A stretch of DNA of 64,000 nucleotides, taken from positions 17,774,397 through 17,838,396 of the forward strand of contig NC_061790.1 of assembly GCF_022458985.1 (NCBI RefSeq). Direction: 5' to 3'. The translations under genes were made by a program, and so were the position numbers. Within the stretch, counting starts at the first letter, position 1. Every line of letters starts with the position of its first letter. The notes beneath the pieces were generated by a model. That model did no database searches. It saw nothing but the letters and a program-made list of their open reading frames with translations, and was not told the DNA's origin. Positions 23,015 through 32,940 of the stretch are shown here, piece by piece. Origin of the DNA: Mugil cephalus. Taxonomy: Eukaryota > Chordata > Actinopteri > Mugiliformes > Mugilidae.

Positions 23015-23932
23015 AAAACCAGCTAGAGCACTAAAGATTTGCCTCTGTTCTTCTTGTAGTTGCTGTCAAACCATCCCCTGACCTCTGACCCTGAATCACC
23101 TCACCAACCCAAAGGCACTTTTAAGAGCCAAATCTCTAGGACCACACCGTGCCACTTTTGTGGCCTGTTTCATGTGTTTCATGTGTTTGTGTAATGTGCT
23201 CAGAGCATTGATAATCATTCTGATTATGTGTGTTGGTTTAAATGAAAATAAAGTCAACTAAATGCATTCCTTTTGTCTTTACTGTCCAGGCTCTCATTTC
23301 ATTGTGCCTCATATTTGTTTATAATAGTCTTATATCCACAACACCTCATTTGCACTAATTTACCTAAAGCTGACAAATAACACCTATGATATTAACATTG
23401 TGCATATGGGGTAAAGATGCCAGACTCAGGACTTAGTTCATTGCACCTTTTAATTACTCATAGTAACTTATATCTGTTAATAATAGTGTCATATTCTTGT
23501 CACTTTACTTAGAGCTGACAAATAGCACTTATGATGTTGCATAGCTGTTTATAACTGTGTGCTGTAGGGAGATGTATACATTATTATAACTTTATTACAT
23601 ATACTTATAACTACTGATATAAAGCACTATAGATGAAGTCAAAACTCATTATGCATCACTATACACATTTAGCAAAGCAAAGTAGTTATGATGCATCATA
23701 AAATGAACAGGTGACTAGGCAGATATTGACATATTTATAATGCACTATTCAGATTAAAATTATAATCATTCATAACCAGTTGTCATAATGCATCATGATG
23801 TTGGTTTATGACGACTTGTGAATATGTATAGATGGTAATAATGACCATTATAATGCTTTATAGACACCTTATAAAACATTATAAGTGCATTCATAGGGCA
23901 TTAGAAATACAACCTTCATAGAAAGTGTTACC
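23015..23932 (-). repeat. right inverted arm of fold-back element
   Basis: Reverse complement of 21579-22494, colinear over its whole length with a few small changes (for example near 23700, where the sequence around 'AAATGAACAGGTGACTAGG' differs from the left arm). Confidence 0.85.
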
Positions 23933-23940
23933 ATAATAAA

Positions 23941-26455
23941 TAAATAAAATAATAATAATAATAGAAATAATAGATAAATAGATAAAAGATGTCCAGTGTT
24001 CTCACTAAGAAAAATTAAAAGAAAAGAAAAACAAATGGGGAAGAATCAAATCAATTCAGTTGGGGTCCAGAGAAGTCAGGGTATTAACATGTGATGTTGA
24101 TGTATGGATGGATATCAGTGGGCAGGGTTCTAACATGATATTGAGGGCTTTGTTTAATGATTCAAACCCCCACACAGAAATTGAACAGAAACTGACTAGT
24201 TGGGGACAGGAAAAAAAACATATGAGCATAGTATGCTGGAGATAAACCACATCTATCATCACAGATATTATTTGTGTCTGGAAATATCCTGCTAAGTCAG
24301 TTTTTTGTGAAATTAATTTTATTAATTTTATGGAGAACCTTAAAATGGATTAAACTAAGACAAGCACAAGTAGAATTAACTCTAAACATTGCCTCTTTCC
24401 AACACTTATCTGCCAAGTCAAAGCCACGCTCCCCTTCCCAACTATCTTTGACCCTCCCAGGGGAGGAGATATTTGAACATGATATGAGATCAAATAATAC
24501 TGAAATCTTACTACGACCCATTGCAATACAGAGCACCTCAGTGATAAAAGATGCCGTTGGAGCTTGAGGGAAAGGTACAAAGTGTGTGATTCCGTGTTTG
24601 GAAGGATTGAAACACATGAGACTGGGGTAAATTATATTTAATACAGAGATCATTAAATGTAGCAAATAAGCCCTCCGAATACAAATCTGAAAAATGAACA
24701 GACCTTTCTCTCTCCACAAAGTGAAAACTATGTCTGTTTTGTAGGGGGGCAAGAAATGATTGTTACAAATAGGACTTAGAGGGATGGGTACTGAAAGTTT
24801 TAAATGTTGCATGAATTGCTTCCAAATTTTCAAAGAGGAAAGTACAATTGGGTTTTTAATATAACTAGGATAATGAGAAGCTAGAAGGGCACAAACCAGA
24901 GCTGCCAGAGATGAAGCATTGTCCATTATCCACCAGTCCCAGCTGGGAGAATTATACCAGGCATGGATTGAAAATTCATTGTATTTGATGTGCTCTTTGG
25001 TTCTTACCAGCTCAACCACATTTTGAGATTATTTTGTCTAACATTTGTATAAATGATTTAGATAAAAAAAAAATTGGAAGACACTGAAGAAAAAAAAATC
25101 TCGGATCTCATTTTAATACAATTAATCGTGCCTATGAAAGAGATCAGTCTTAATTTTCATAACCAACTACTTAAAGTTATTATTTTATACAGTATTTTTA
25201 TATAGTAAGGGGAGGGAGTTAGAGATACAGTATTAATACCTAAATAGCGAAAGCTAATCGAAATGGTAGTGCATCTGATGGGATCTGTTTAGCTGCTAAG
25301 TTTACTGGAAAACCTAAGAAAGATCCAAAAGTTGTCAAGATTTGTAAAATATTATCTACACAGCTAACTGGTAATGTGACATATAGTAACAGATCATCAG
25401 CATAGAGAAATACTTGATGTTCCAGTCCAGTTCTAAAAATACCAGTAAAACATGAAGATTTGAGAGCAAGCGGCAACCTCCAGGTCCGAGCCATCAAGCC
25501 CATGTGGAACTGCAAAAAGCTTGAGGCTGACTGCAAAAGGGAGCAAATCCCTACAGACTGCTATGTTAAAAAGCCAAGCTTTACAGCATTATTAAACATG
25601 TTCAAAAAATGGTTTTGGTTTATTGGTTTATTTCATGACCACTGTATGGGGGGTGAATTCGTTTATTTTTTCATTAAGGTTTAAAATTTTGCATTATTAA
25701 GGGTGTTCCTACTTAGAGTGACCGGCAGTAGCCTGAACTAACAGGCAGCAGAGGGTTGGGTAGGCAGGTCTCAACGTCCGCCACGAACCCCCATGTCGAT
25801 ATTTGGAGTATCCGCGTGTGGGTGGAGTAAAGCTCATCCAACATGCCGCCTGCGGGTTCTTCCCACTTTGGGCTTCATTTTCGAAGTTCACAATCCAATG
25901 GGTGACATCACGATGGGTTTGTCCATAGTACATACAGTCAATGTTTGAGAGCAATGGAGAGAGGCTCTATTGTTATGGCAAAGAGCAGGGGAGACATTGG
26001 GCAACCTTGATGAGTCCCTCTTGTTAGAGTAAAATATTCACTCTTAGGTCCATACGCTTTGAGTGAGATTCCAAATCTTCCACAGCAGTCTTGAGAGCAT
26101 CGTATTCTTCTGTTATTGAGGTTAGCTTGGAGCGTAGCTCTACAACATCTTGCTCCAAGCTAGTGACGCTATCTGAATGGGCCGAGAGGGCTGTCTTCAT
26201 CTAAGAAATTTTAGACGGGTGTCTGGCAATGATGGTGGTAATAGACTCGAGCTGAATTAATCGGGGCAAAAGGCGGTGAGCTCCACTGTGGTGCTTTTCC
26301 TAGATCTTTCCAGTTCGATGATGAGCGTTTCCAAAGTGAGGGGAAATGGCCCTGATGCCGTGTTGCTAGCTTCCAGGCCAGAGACAGGGAGAGTCTTCCT
26401 GGCTTTTCCGAGATTGTTTGCTCATTCTTCTGCAGGTTCAGTGCAAATTTAATTA
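23941..26455 (-). mobile_element. L1-type LINE relic, minus strand, interrupted
   Basis: Three parts lie in the right order on the minus strand. 26200-26050: an ORF1-like coiled coil beginning 'MKTALSAHSDSVTSLEQD' then 'VVELRSKLTSI'. 25480-25240: reverse transcriptase around 'YADDLLLYVTLP' with the catalytic YADD and the following 'TFGSFLGFPVN'. 25019-24297: the ORF2 C-terminus with 'PIVLSSLKIWKQF', 'FTLWREKGL' and 'CLSLIHFKVLHKINK', as in fish L1 elements. 23941-24296 may be its 3' UTR. Large parts of ORF2 are missing and another repeat (25470-25943) sits within it. Confidence 0.65.
25470..25943 (+). repeat. unclassified dispersed repeat, copy 1
   Basis: Runs from GGCAACCTCCAGGTCCGAG to ACATACAGTCAATG. 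Characteristic blocks: 'GTGCAAAAAGCTTGAGGCTG'-like start, 'TTTACAGCATTATTAAACATG', 'TTAAGGTTTAAAATTTTGC', 'AGTGACCGGCAGTAGCCTGA', 'GGAGTAAAGCTCATCCAACA', 'CCAATGGGTGACATCACG'. The same blocks recur at 40925-41175 and, reversed, at 55020-55265 and 56236-56955. It breaks the L1 relic around it. Familiar as a common repeat in spiny-rayed fish, family unknown to me. Confidence 0.65.
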
Positions 26456-26639
26456 AAATGAGTAGTTACGCTGAAAATAAACTTGAAAGAATGACGTAAT
26501 TTCACGAACTTGTATGGAGGTATTGAGGTACATTCGTCTTCTACATCGTCAAACCATAGAAAAATCAAGTCCCAACCAGTTTATTTTTAAACAGCTGGCT
26601 TGTTAATACTATAGTTCACTAAACCCCATGAGGAGGCCA
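26456..26639. other. intergenic between LINE relics
   Basis: Nothing recognisable. Confidence 0.4.
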
Positions 26640-27525
26640 AGGACTGCTGAGCATCAAAGCCACAGTCCGTGATGAAACATCGAAAATCCGAGAGCACATC
26701 AAGAAAATGGCCCCAAATGATGAACTCCTAAGAGAGTGTCTCAGGCAGCAGAAAACCAAAGAGAGTACAGAGAAAGAGGTGCAGGCACATGTCCAGGAAA
26801 CATGTCCCTACACGGCATATACGACTGCCAAACTGAAGAAGTGGCTGATATCGAGAAAACCTACCAATGACTGGAAAACTCTGGACTGAAAGACAGCACA
26901 GAGGTGCTAATCATGGCAGCACAAGAACAGGCCCTAAGTACAAGAGCCATAGAAGCCAAGATCTACCAGAGCAGACCCAAGGCTGTGCAAAGATGCCCCT
27001 GAGAGAGTCCAGTACATAGTAGCAGGGTGTAAGATGCTAGCTGGGTAAGTGTATATGGAGAGGCACAACCAAGTGGCAGGGATAATGTACAGGAACATCT
27101 CTACGCAGTATGGATTAGAAGTACCCCAGTCCAAATTGACCACACCCCAGAAAGTGGTTGAGAACAACAATGCCAAGGTCCTGTGGGACTTCAGCTTCCT
27201 GACTGACAAACCGGTCCTGACTAACCGACCTAGACATAGTGGAGGTGGACAACGAGCAGAAGAGGGTGGGGTTGAAAGATGTGGTGATACCAGCTGACGG
27301 CAACATGAAAAAGGTGAGAAGCACGAAGGGTTGAAAGAGCAGCTGATACAGATGTGGAAGGTTAAGGCCACCATGTTCCTCGTGGTAGTAAGAGCACTCG
27401 AGATAGTGACCCCCAAACTGGGAGAGTGACTCCAACAGATCCTAGGAACAACACCTGAAGCCTCAGTCTAGAAGAGCGCAGTCCTAGGAACAGGTAAGAT
27501 ACTGCTCTAAGATACTGCGCAGAAC
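26640..27525 (+). mobile_element. second LINE 3' part with restriction-like endonuclease end
   Basis: Frames in order: 'KATVRDETSKIREHIKKMAP' and 'DELLRECLRQQK' (26665-26755); a stretch with '.QSRPKAVQRCP' and 'VQYIVAGCKMLAG' (26960-27045); 'ERHNQVAGIMYRNI', 'YGLEVPQSKL', 'TPQKVVENNNAKVLWDFSF' and 'TDKPV' (27058-27215); an endonuclease-like 'VEVDNEQKRVGLKDVVIP'; 'LKEQLIQMWKVKATM'; and 'SAVLGTGKIL' at the end. Fish LINEs of an R2/R4-like kind end this way. The family differs from the 15.98-kb copy. Several frame breaks. Confidence 0.6.
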
Positions 27526-27536
27526 CCTCAACCCTC

Positions 27537-27738
27537 ACATACACAGCTGAACACTCCTAACTATCCCATCCTCTCTCAAGCTGTGGCTGACCTGCTTGTC
27601 GGGGTGGTAGTGTTTCCTCTAACCATGGAATTCTCCATAAGCTCATGTCTCTACTACTATGATTTATTTTTTGCAAAGTATGAGGCAGCTTTGATGTGTT
27701 ATTGTGCAACTCATTTTCTGAATTTGTGTTTCATAATG
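27537..27738 (+). pseudogene. TAAR fragment, ICL1 to TM3
   Basis: Begins '.QLNTPNYPILSQAVADLLVG', continues 'VVVFPLTMEFSISSCLYYYD' and a TM3 start with Asp retained at 3.32 (GAT, 27693-27695), and ends near 'FLNLCF'. It is closest to the 37.076-kb gene ('FPLTMEFSISSCLYYGD'). N-terminus, TM1 and everything after TM3 are absent. The left edge abuts the LINE relic and the right edge runs straight into minus-strand L2 sequence, so insertions or deletions removed the rest. Confidence 0.88.
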
Positions 27739-27739
27739 A

Positions 27740-28725
27740 AACTGCAATGTTTAGGGACAAATACAATGTTTTATCTTAGTTTAAAAGTAGAAAACAGGTC
27801 ATCCATGTATGGCAGGCATGCTTGGAGTCTAACCTCCTGATTAGTTTCATCTGGTTTCATGGATAAATATAACTATAACTGGGTATCATCTGCATAGCAA
27901 TGGAAATTATGCCATATTTTCTAATAACATTGCCTAAGGGAAACAGGTAAAATGTATATAGTATTAGTCCTAGCACAGAACCCTGAGGAACTCCATAGCT
28001 TACTGCTGAACATATTGAAGAATCATTGTTTACATGGGCAAACTGGAATCTGTCTGACAGATAGGATTCAAACCAGTCTAATGCAGTTCCTGTAATCTTA
28101 ATAACACTTTACTGTGTCACTGTAGTAGAATACTGTGATTGGTAGTGTCAAATGCAGCACTAAGATCTAGCAGGACAAGTATAGAAACAAATCGATTTTC
28201 AAAAGCCATGAGGAGATCGTTGGGAGCTTTAACCAGAGCTGTGTAAATTGATATATAGTTGGCTAAAACATTTGGGTCTAGAGCAGTTTTTTTTTTAAGT
28301 AAACGTTTAATTACAGCAGTTCTAAAAGACTGGGGCACATATCGTGATTTAATGTGGAGGAGTTAATTAATGGAAAAACTTCAAGCAATTTAGTTGGGAT
28401 GGGGTGGTGATGGTTTAGATGTTGTAATTATTAAGCTCAGGAAGATCAAATGGAAACAAGGAATCCAAGTATTGATTAGGCCCTACAGAGGTTTCTAATG
28501 CAACTGTACTTACTGTATATCATCCACAGCTGTCAGAAGGATGCATGATTTTTTTCTCTAATGCAAACAATACCATCAGTAAGAAGCTCATGAAGTCATT
28601 ACTACTGACAGCAGAAGGAATAGATGGCTCAACAGAGATGGGACTCTTTGTCAGCCTGGCTACAGCACTGAATAGAAATATGGAGTTGTTCTTGTTTTCT
28701 TCTGTTAGACATACAAATTTGCCGC
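27740..28725 (-). mobile_element. L2 LINE relic, minus strand
   Basis: On the minus strand 28330-28117 gives 'MPQSFRTAVIKRLLKKK', '.LDPNVLANYISIYTALVK' and 'LVLLDLSAAFDTTNHSILLQ', the reverse-transcriptase blocks of fish L2 ('SAAFDT.DH'). The following part on minus (27990-27840) has the 'SVLGPILY' region reduced to 'GTSQGSVL'-like debris. 27750-27800 contains the 'AAATACAATG..TT..AAAAGTAGAAAACAGGTCATCCA' stretch shared with 48840-48890. Confidence 0.65.
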
Positions 28726-28734
28726 AATGTTCAC

Positions 28735-29450
28735 ATCAAACATATTTAAGTATAAAACAAAATAATACAAGTAAACACAAAATGTATTTTTTTAAGTGAA
28801 AGTTTTTATTAGGAAAGGTAAAATTAATCCAAAAAGCTACTTGGCCTTTGTGAAAAGTGATTGCACTCTTGTTAAAACATAACCTAACTGTGGTTTATCA
28901 CACCGAGTTCAATTTCTCTACCCATACCCAGGCCTGATTACTGCCACACCTGTACTCAATCAAGAAATCACTTAAATAGGACCTGTCTGATAAAGTGAAG
29001 TAGACCAAAAGATCCTCAAAGTTAGACATGATGCTGAGATCCAAAGAAATTTAGGAACAAATGAGAAAGAAAGTAACTGAGAGCTATCAGTCTGGAAAAT
29101 GTTATAAAGCCACTTTGGAACACCAGTGAACCACAATGAGAGCCATTACCCACAAATGGCGACAACGTGTAACAGTGGTGAACCTTCCCAGGAGTGGCCA
29201 GCCAACCAAAATTACCCCAAGAGCACAGCGACGGCTCCACAATAAGTAAGAGACTGGCCTAAAATGTTCAAAGACCAAAACCACTCCTGAGCAAAAACAA
29301 CATAAAGGCTCACCTCAGTTTACATTTTAGAAAAATACCAACAGCAAACTCTGGTGGTGGTGGTGGTGGTGGTGTGATGGTTTAGGGCTGTTTTGCTGCT
29401 TCAAGATCCAGAAGACTTGCTGCATCTGACCCCCTAAAGTTTCCAAATTT
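28735..29450 (+). mobile_element. Tc1-like transposon, internally deleted
   Basis: 28900-29260 translates in pieces to a Tc1-type helix-turn-helix region: 'KKVTESYQSGKCYKATLEHQ' and 'RQRVTVVNLPRSGQPTKITP' then 'RAQRRLHN'. The next expected segment is missing and the frame resumes with a (GGT)n-expanded 'GGGGVMV.GCF' block (29352-29400), corresponding to the conserved 'GGGSVMVWGCF'. The left flank resembles the left flank of the 36.04-kb copy. Dead. Confidence 0.65.
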
Positions 29451-29612
29451 TATGGTCAGATATTGTCAGAATGAATGTATGTTGTTGAGATATAATTATC
29501 TCTTACCACTGTAAAGACTGACATGCTGTCCATTATATACTTTGAATTTGCAAGGCACTTCAATAACAGTGTATGCGCACAGTAAATTAGTTGGTATATG
29601 ATGCAGACTCTG

Positions 29613-29616
29613 TATG

Positions 29617-29664
<48 letters not shown>
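29613..29664. repeat. (TA)n microsatellite
   Basis: TGTATGTATG followed by about 44 bases of alternating TA, then ACACACG. Confidence 0.95.
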
Positions 29665-29669
<5 letters not shown>

Positions 29670-29819
29670 GCATATTCTTGGACAATCAACCTACATCTTG
29701 GCATTTTCCAATAAATACCTCACTGTTTCCCTAAATGTCGAGATGTCAAGCTGCTCTAGAAGAAGCATCTGGTGTCTGCCATAAGTGAATACAAAAGGAA
29801 AAAGAAATAATGTACCAAG

Positions 29820-30240
29820 TGTTATCTGTCACATACAGATGAGGAATTGAACAGGTGTACGACTTGAGACAGGAAAGATTTCCTGTAGCGTTCTTTGAGA
29901 CGTTCTTTGACTCTGTTATCTGTCTACCATCTGGTGGAGAGGGTGGTCAGAGTTATCCATGATTGATAACAGTTTGTTTAGTGTCCTCCTCTCCAGTTCA
30001 AAAGTTTCCTGTCCGCAGCCAGTGACACTAACAGATTGAATAAAGTGATAAGGAAGGGTGATCACTTTATTTACACTGTGGTGTCATTCCCCCAGCAGAC
30101 CACAGCCTCGAAAAGGGTGCTGGCCACAAAGGATTGGTAGAAGATCTCCAGTATCTTACTACACACATTGAAGGACGTCAGCTTCCACGGGAAGTAGAGT
30201 CTGCTGCAGGCCTTCTTGTACACAGCTGTACTGTGTACAA
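29820..30240 (-). mobile_element. L2-like LINE 3' ORF end, minus strand
   Basis: On the minus strand 30235-30085 gives 'YKKACSRLYFPWKLTSFNVC' followed by 'SKILEIFYQSFVASTLFEAV' and 'VCWG', a highly recognisable stretch of fish LINE ORF2. Then 30060-29990 continues with '..LNRLLVSLAADRK.'-like debris and 29870-29960 has the usual downstream block ('ACAGGAAAGATTTCCTGTAGCG' region). It abuts the promoter of the next TAAR. Confidence 0.65.
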
Positions 30241-30543
30241 GGACAAAACCATCAAATGTATGCATCATCCAAAAAAGCAAAAAAAAACAAAAAAAAAAAA
30301 TGTCCCAGCCACTCAAATAAACGCCGCATCATTGGTCACCCAATTGCTTGCAACTGGGATGTGGTGTCCAAGCTCTCATTGGATAGCAATTATGCCAGTG
30401 GTTGATTAGTATAAAGGTTCTGAGCAGTATATATAACACGGTTCAGCATCTATATTGTTCGGCTGTTAATGGTTTGTGTGTATTTTAAATGCATTTTCTT
30501 TTTACTGTTCATTGTAAGTGTTATATCGTAGGAGTTCAACAAC
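30236..30543 (+). promoter_or_regulatory. candidate TAAR promoter and 5' leader (duplicate of 18.7 kb)
   Basis: Matches 18686-18913: 'GGACAAAACCATCAAA', then after an A-rich insertion (30268-30300) 'GCATCATTGGTCAC', 'GGATAGCAATTATGCCAGTG', 'GGTTGATTAG' and TATAAAGG at 30410, 134 bp before the ATG. About 25 nt are added next to the splice-acceptor-like end (TTATATCGTAG, 30521-30531), yet the AG stays 12 nt before the ATG. Confidence 0.45.
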
Positions 30544-31533
30544 ATGGAACCAGAAGTTACTGTCAACAGGACTAAAGTTGTGACTGACATACATCCCTGT
30601 TATGAGATAGATAACTACAGTTATGTACTGGGAACAAGCCCTTCCTTTGTGTGTGTATTATTATATGTTTTTCTTGCATTATTGTGTGTTTTTACAATAT
30701 GTGGAAACCTCCTTGTTACAATCTCCATCATTTACTTCAAACAGCTGCACACTCCTACTAACTCTCTCATCCTCTCTCTAGCTGTGGCTGACCTGCTCGT
30801 TGGGATTATAGTCTTTCCTTTCAGCATGGCATTTTCTCTCAGCTCATGTCTACATTATGAGGGGTTATTTTGCAAAGTACGGGGCAGCTTTGATATATCA
30901 CTAAGCACGTGTTCTATTCTGAATCTATGTTGTATTTCTGTTGACAGATATTATGCAGTGTGTCAGCCTCTGACATATCAAACTAAAATCACTCATCATG
31001 TTGTTGTTATCATGATTGTGATGAGCTGGGGGGTTTCTGCTCTAATTGGAACTGGGGTAATCATTTCTGGGTTAAACAATGAAAGCTGTGAAGAAAGGTG
31101 TTTCATTAATGTTCTTATGGCAAACACTGTTGGACCCATATTATCATTTTACCTGCCAGTGATCATAATGCTGAGTATTTATCTGAAGATTTTCCTTGTT
31201 GCACAGAGACAGGCACGCAGCATCCAGAACACGACAAAGTCTGGAGCAACTGTCAGTAAGATGGAGAGGAAGGCCACCAAAACACTGGCTATCGTTATGG
31301 GAGTTTTTCTTTTGTGCTGGTGTCCTTTCTTTTTTTGTATCACCTTTCTCCCCTTTACTAGTAATCCAGTACCAGTTCCTGTGATTGAAACACTAAACTG
31401 GCTTGCACTGTCAAATTCAATGTTAAACCCTTTTATTTATGCCTTCTTCTACAACTGGTTCAGATCAGCGTTCAGAATGATCATTTCTGGAAAAATATTT
31501 CAAGCTGATTTGACGAATGCAAACTTGCACTGA
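30544..31533 (+). CDS. trace amine-associated receptor (13c-like)
   Basis: Intact ORF of 329 residues, numbered identically to the 18.9-kb gene. Present: NRT glycosylation site, Cys19, C3.25 (110), D3.32 (117), DRY (134-136), ECL2 Cys182/186, P5.50 (205), the '.KMERKATKT' ICL3 end, and 'LLCWCP' in TM6 (S260C). In the TAAR fingerprint 'AFFYNWF' the usual Ser before Trp is Asn. Swapped 'HY' for 'YH' at 104-105 is shared with the 13.9-kb gene, so the three copies share patches of sequence in a mosaic way. Start supported by ATGG context and paralogs. Very recent tandem duplicate including about 0.2 kb upstream. Confidence 0.96.
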   Translation: MEPEVTVNRTKVVTDIHPCYEIDNYSYVLGTSPSFVCVLLYVFLALLCVFTICGNLLVTISIIYFKQLHTPTNSLILSLAVADLLVGIIVFPFSMAFSLSSCLHYEGLFCKVRGSFDISLSTCSILNLCCISVDRYYAVCQPLTYQTKITHHVVVIMIVMSWGVSALIGTGVIISGLNNESCEERCFINVLMANTVGPILSFYLPVIIMLSIYLKIFLVAQRQARSIQNTTKSGATVSKMERKATKTLAIVMGVFLLCWCPFFFCITFLPFTSNPVPVPVIETLNWLALSNSMLNPFIYAFFYNWFRSAFRMIISGKIFQADLTNANLH

Positions 31534-31984
31534 CCTACAGTATGAGAATTACAGTAGTAACGCCTCTTTCTATACAGCTTCCACTTTTCATTGGAATTGA
31601 CCTGTGGCCGAAGATTAATTTATACAAAGGTTGACATTTAGAAATGCTATAAACTGCAGATTTACAAATATATTCATATCACATGCGGAGCATTGACATA
31701 ATTACACAGATTAGGATCAATTTTATAAAAATAAAAAAGTAGCTTCACACTACCTTTACTTTACATTGTTAACATGTTAGACATTGTTAAAAGTTGTGTA
31801 AAAAGTTTGATGCAACATTTCTAACTTGTGGAACTCATTTGCTTTTAAATTAGAAAAGTCTAAACATTTTCAATATCTAATAACACGTTGATATATTGTA
31901 TATTTGTTACCTTTGAAACTTTATCCATTATATACAAACCTAATAGAGTAAAGACAAAACTTCACATCTCACCCACTTGAGGTG
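31534..31984. other. 3' flank of 30.5-kb TAAR
   Basis: AT-rich. Similar to the flank of the 13.9-kb gene (for example the 'AAAAAGTAGCTTCACACT' stretch). No gene. Confidence 0.45.
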
Positions 31985-32940
31985 CTTTATTCAATTTTAT
32001 TTATATGGCATCAATAACAACGCAAATTGTCTTGAGACATTTTACAAAAAGCGGGCTTGTAACCTCCAGAGCAAGCCTGAAGGCAACGATGACAAGGAAA
32101 ACTCCCTTTTAGCAGAAAGAAACCTCAATCTACATATATTAATTAATCTTAAAATCTTAAAAAAGTTAGGAATTTTGTGTGTGAGAGAAGAGAGTAATCC
32201 CAGCAGCCTAGGCCTATAGCAGCAAAAGTAAGGGATGGTTGAGTCCAGCCCTAACTAAATCCTTTAACAAAAAGGAAAGTCTTAAGACGGACCTTAAATG
32301 TAGAGAGGGTGTCTGCCTCACAAACCCCAACTGGGAGTTGGCTCGACAGGAGAGGAGCCTGATAGGTGAAGACTCTACCTCCCATTGTTCTTTTTGAAAA
32401 TCTGGGAACCACAAGTAGTCCTGTGCTTTGAGATTGAAGTGATCTGTTGGGTATATGGTACAATGAGGTCTTTCAGATATGATGGAGCTAGGCCTTTAAG
32501 GGTCTTGTTTGTAAGGAGGACAATTTTAAATTCAACTAGGTTTTAGAGAGAGCCGATGAAGAGAAGCTAAAACTGGAGTAATATGATCTCTCTTGGTCAC
32601 TTTCTTTATGTGAGAATTAAAGAACATATGCCAAATATAACACCAAGGTTTTTCACAGTAGTACTGGAGGTCAAGATAATGCCATCCAAAGAAACCAGGT
32701 GATTAGTTAATGAATCTCTGTGATGTTTTGGGCCAAATACAATGACTTCTGAGGAACTCCATAGCTTACTTTTGCAGATATAGAAGAGTCATTGTTTACA
32801 TGGAGAAACTGGAAACTGGACACTTTGAAGTCTCTCTAGTAGAATACTGTGTACAGCAGGACTAGTATAGAGACAGGCCCATTGTCATAATCCATGAGGA
32901 GATTGTTGGTAAATGTAAGCAGAGTCGTTTCTGTACTTTA
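31985..32940 (-). mobile_element. L2 LINE relic, 3' end at left, minus strand
   Basis: The left end has the L2/SINE-type 3' sequence 'TTCAATTTTATTTATATGGC' followed by 'TTGTCTTGAGACATTTTAC', very common in teleosts. 32230-32460 contains the '..TTTAACAAAAAGGAAAGTCTTAAG' block; 32580-32760 the 'GTGAGAATTAAAGAACATA' block (shared with 48760-48830); 32890-32940 the 'CATGAGGAGATTGTTGGTAA' block (shared with 50805-50850). It is cut at 32940 by another LINE. Confidence 0.65.

Larger units (their letters stand above)
21579..23932. mobile_element. 2.35-kb fold-back DNA element with ~0.9-kb inverted arms
   Basis: The left arm (21579 to about 22494) is repeated in reverse complement at about 23015-23932 with only scattered differences. 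The outermost bases are GGTAACACTTTCTATGAAGG on the left and their complement on the right. An identical 8-bp ATAATAAA flanks both ends (21571-21578 and 23933-23940), as expected for a target-site duplication of a hAT- or P-like element, though the flank is low-complexity. The 520-bp middle holds only a short frame (22701-22946) with no recognisable product, so transposase must come from elsewhere. Confidence 0.85.
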
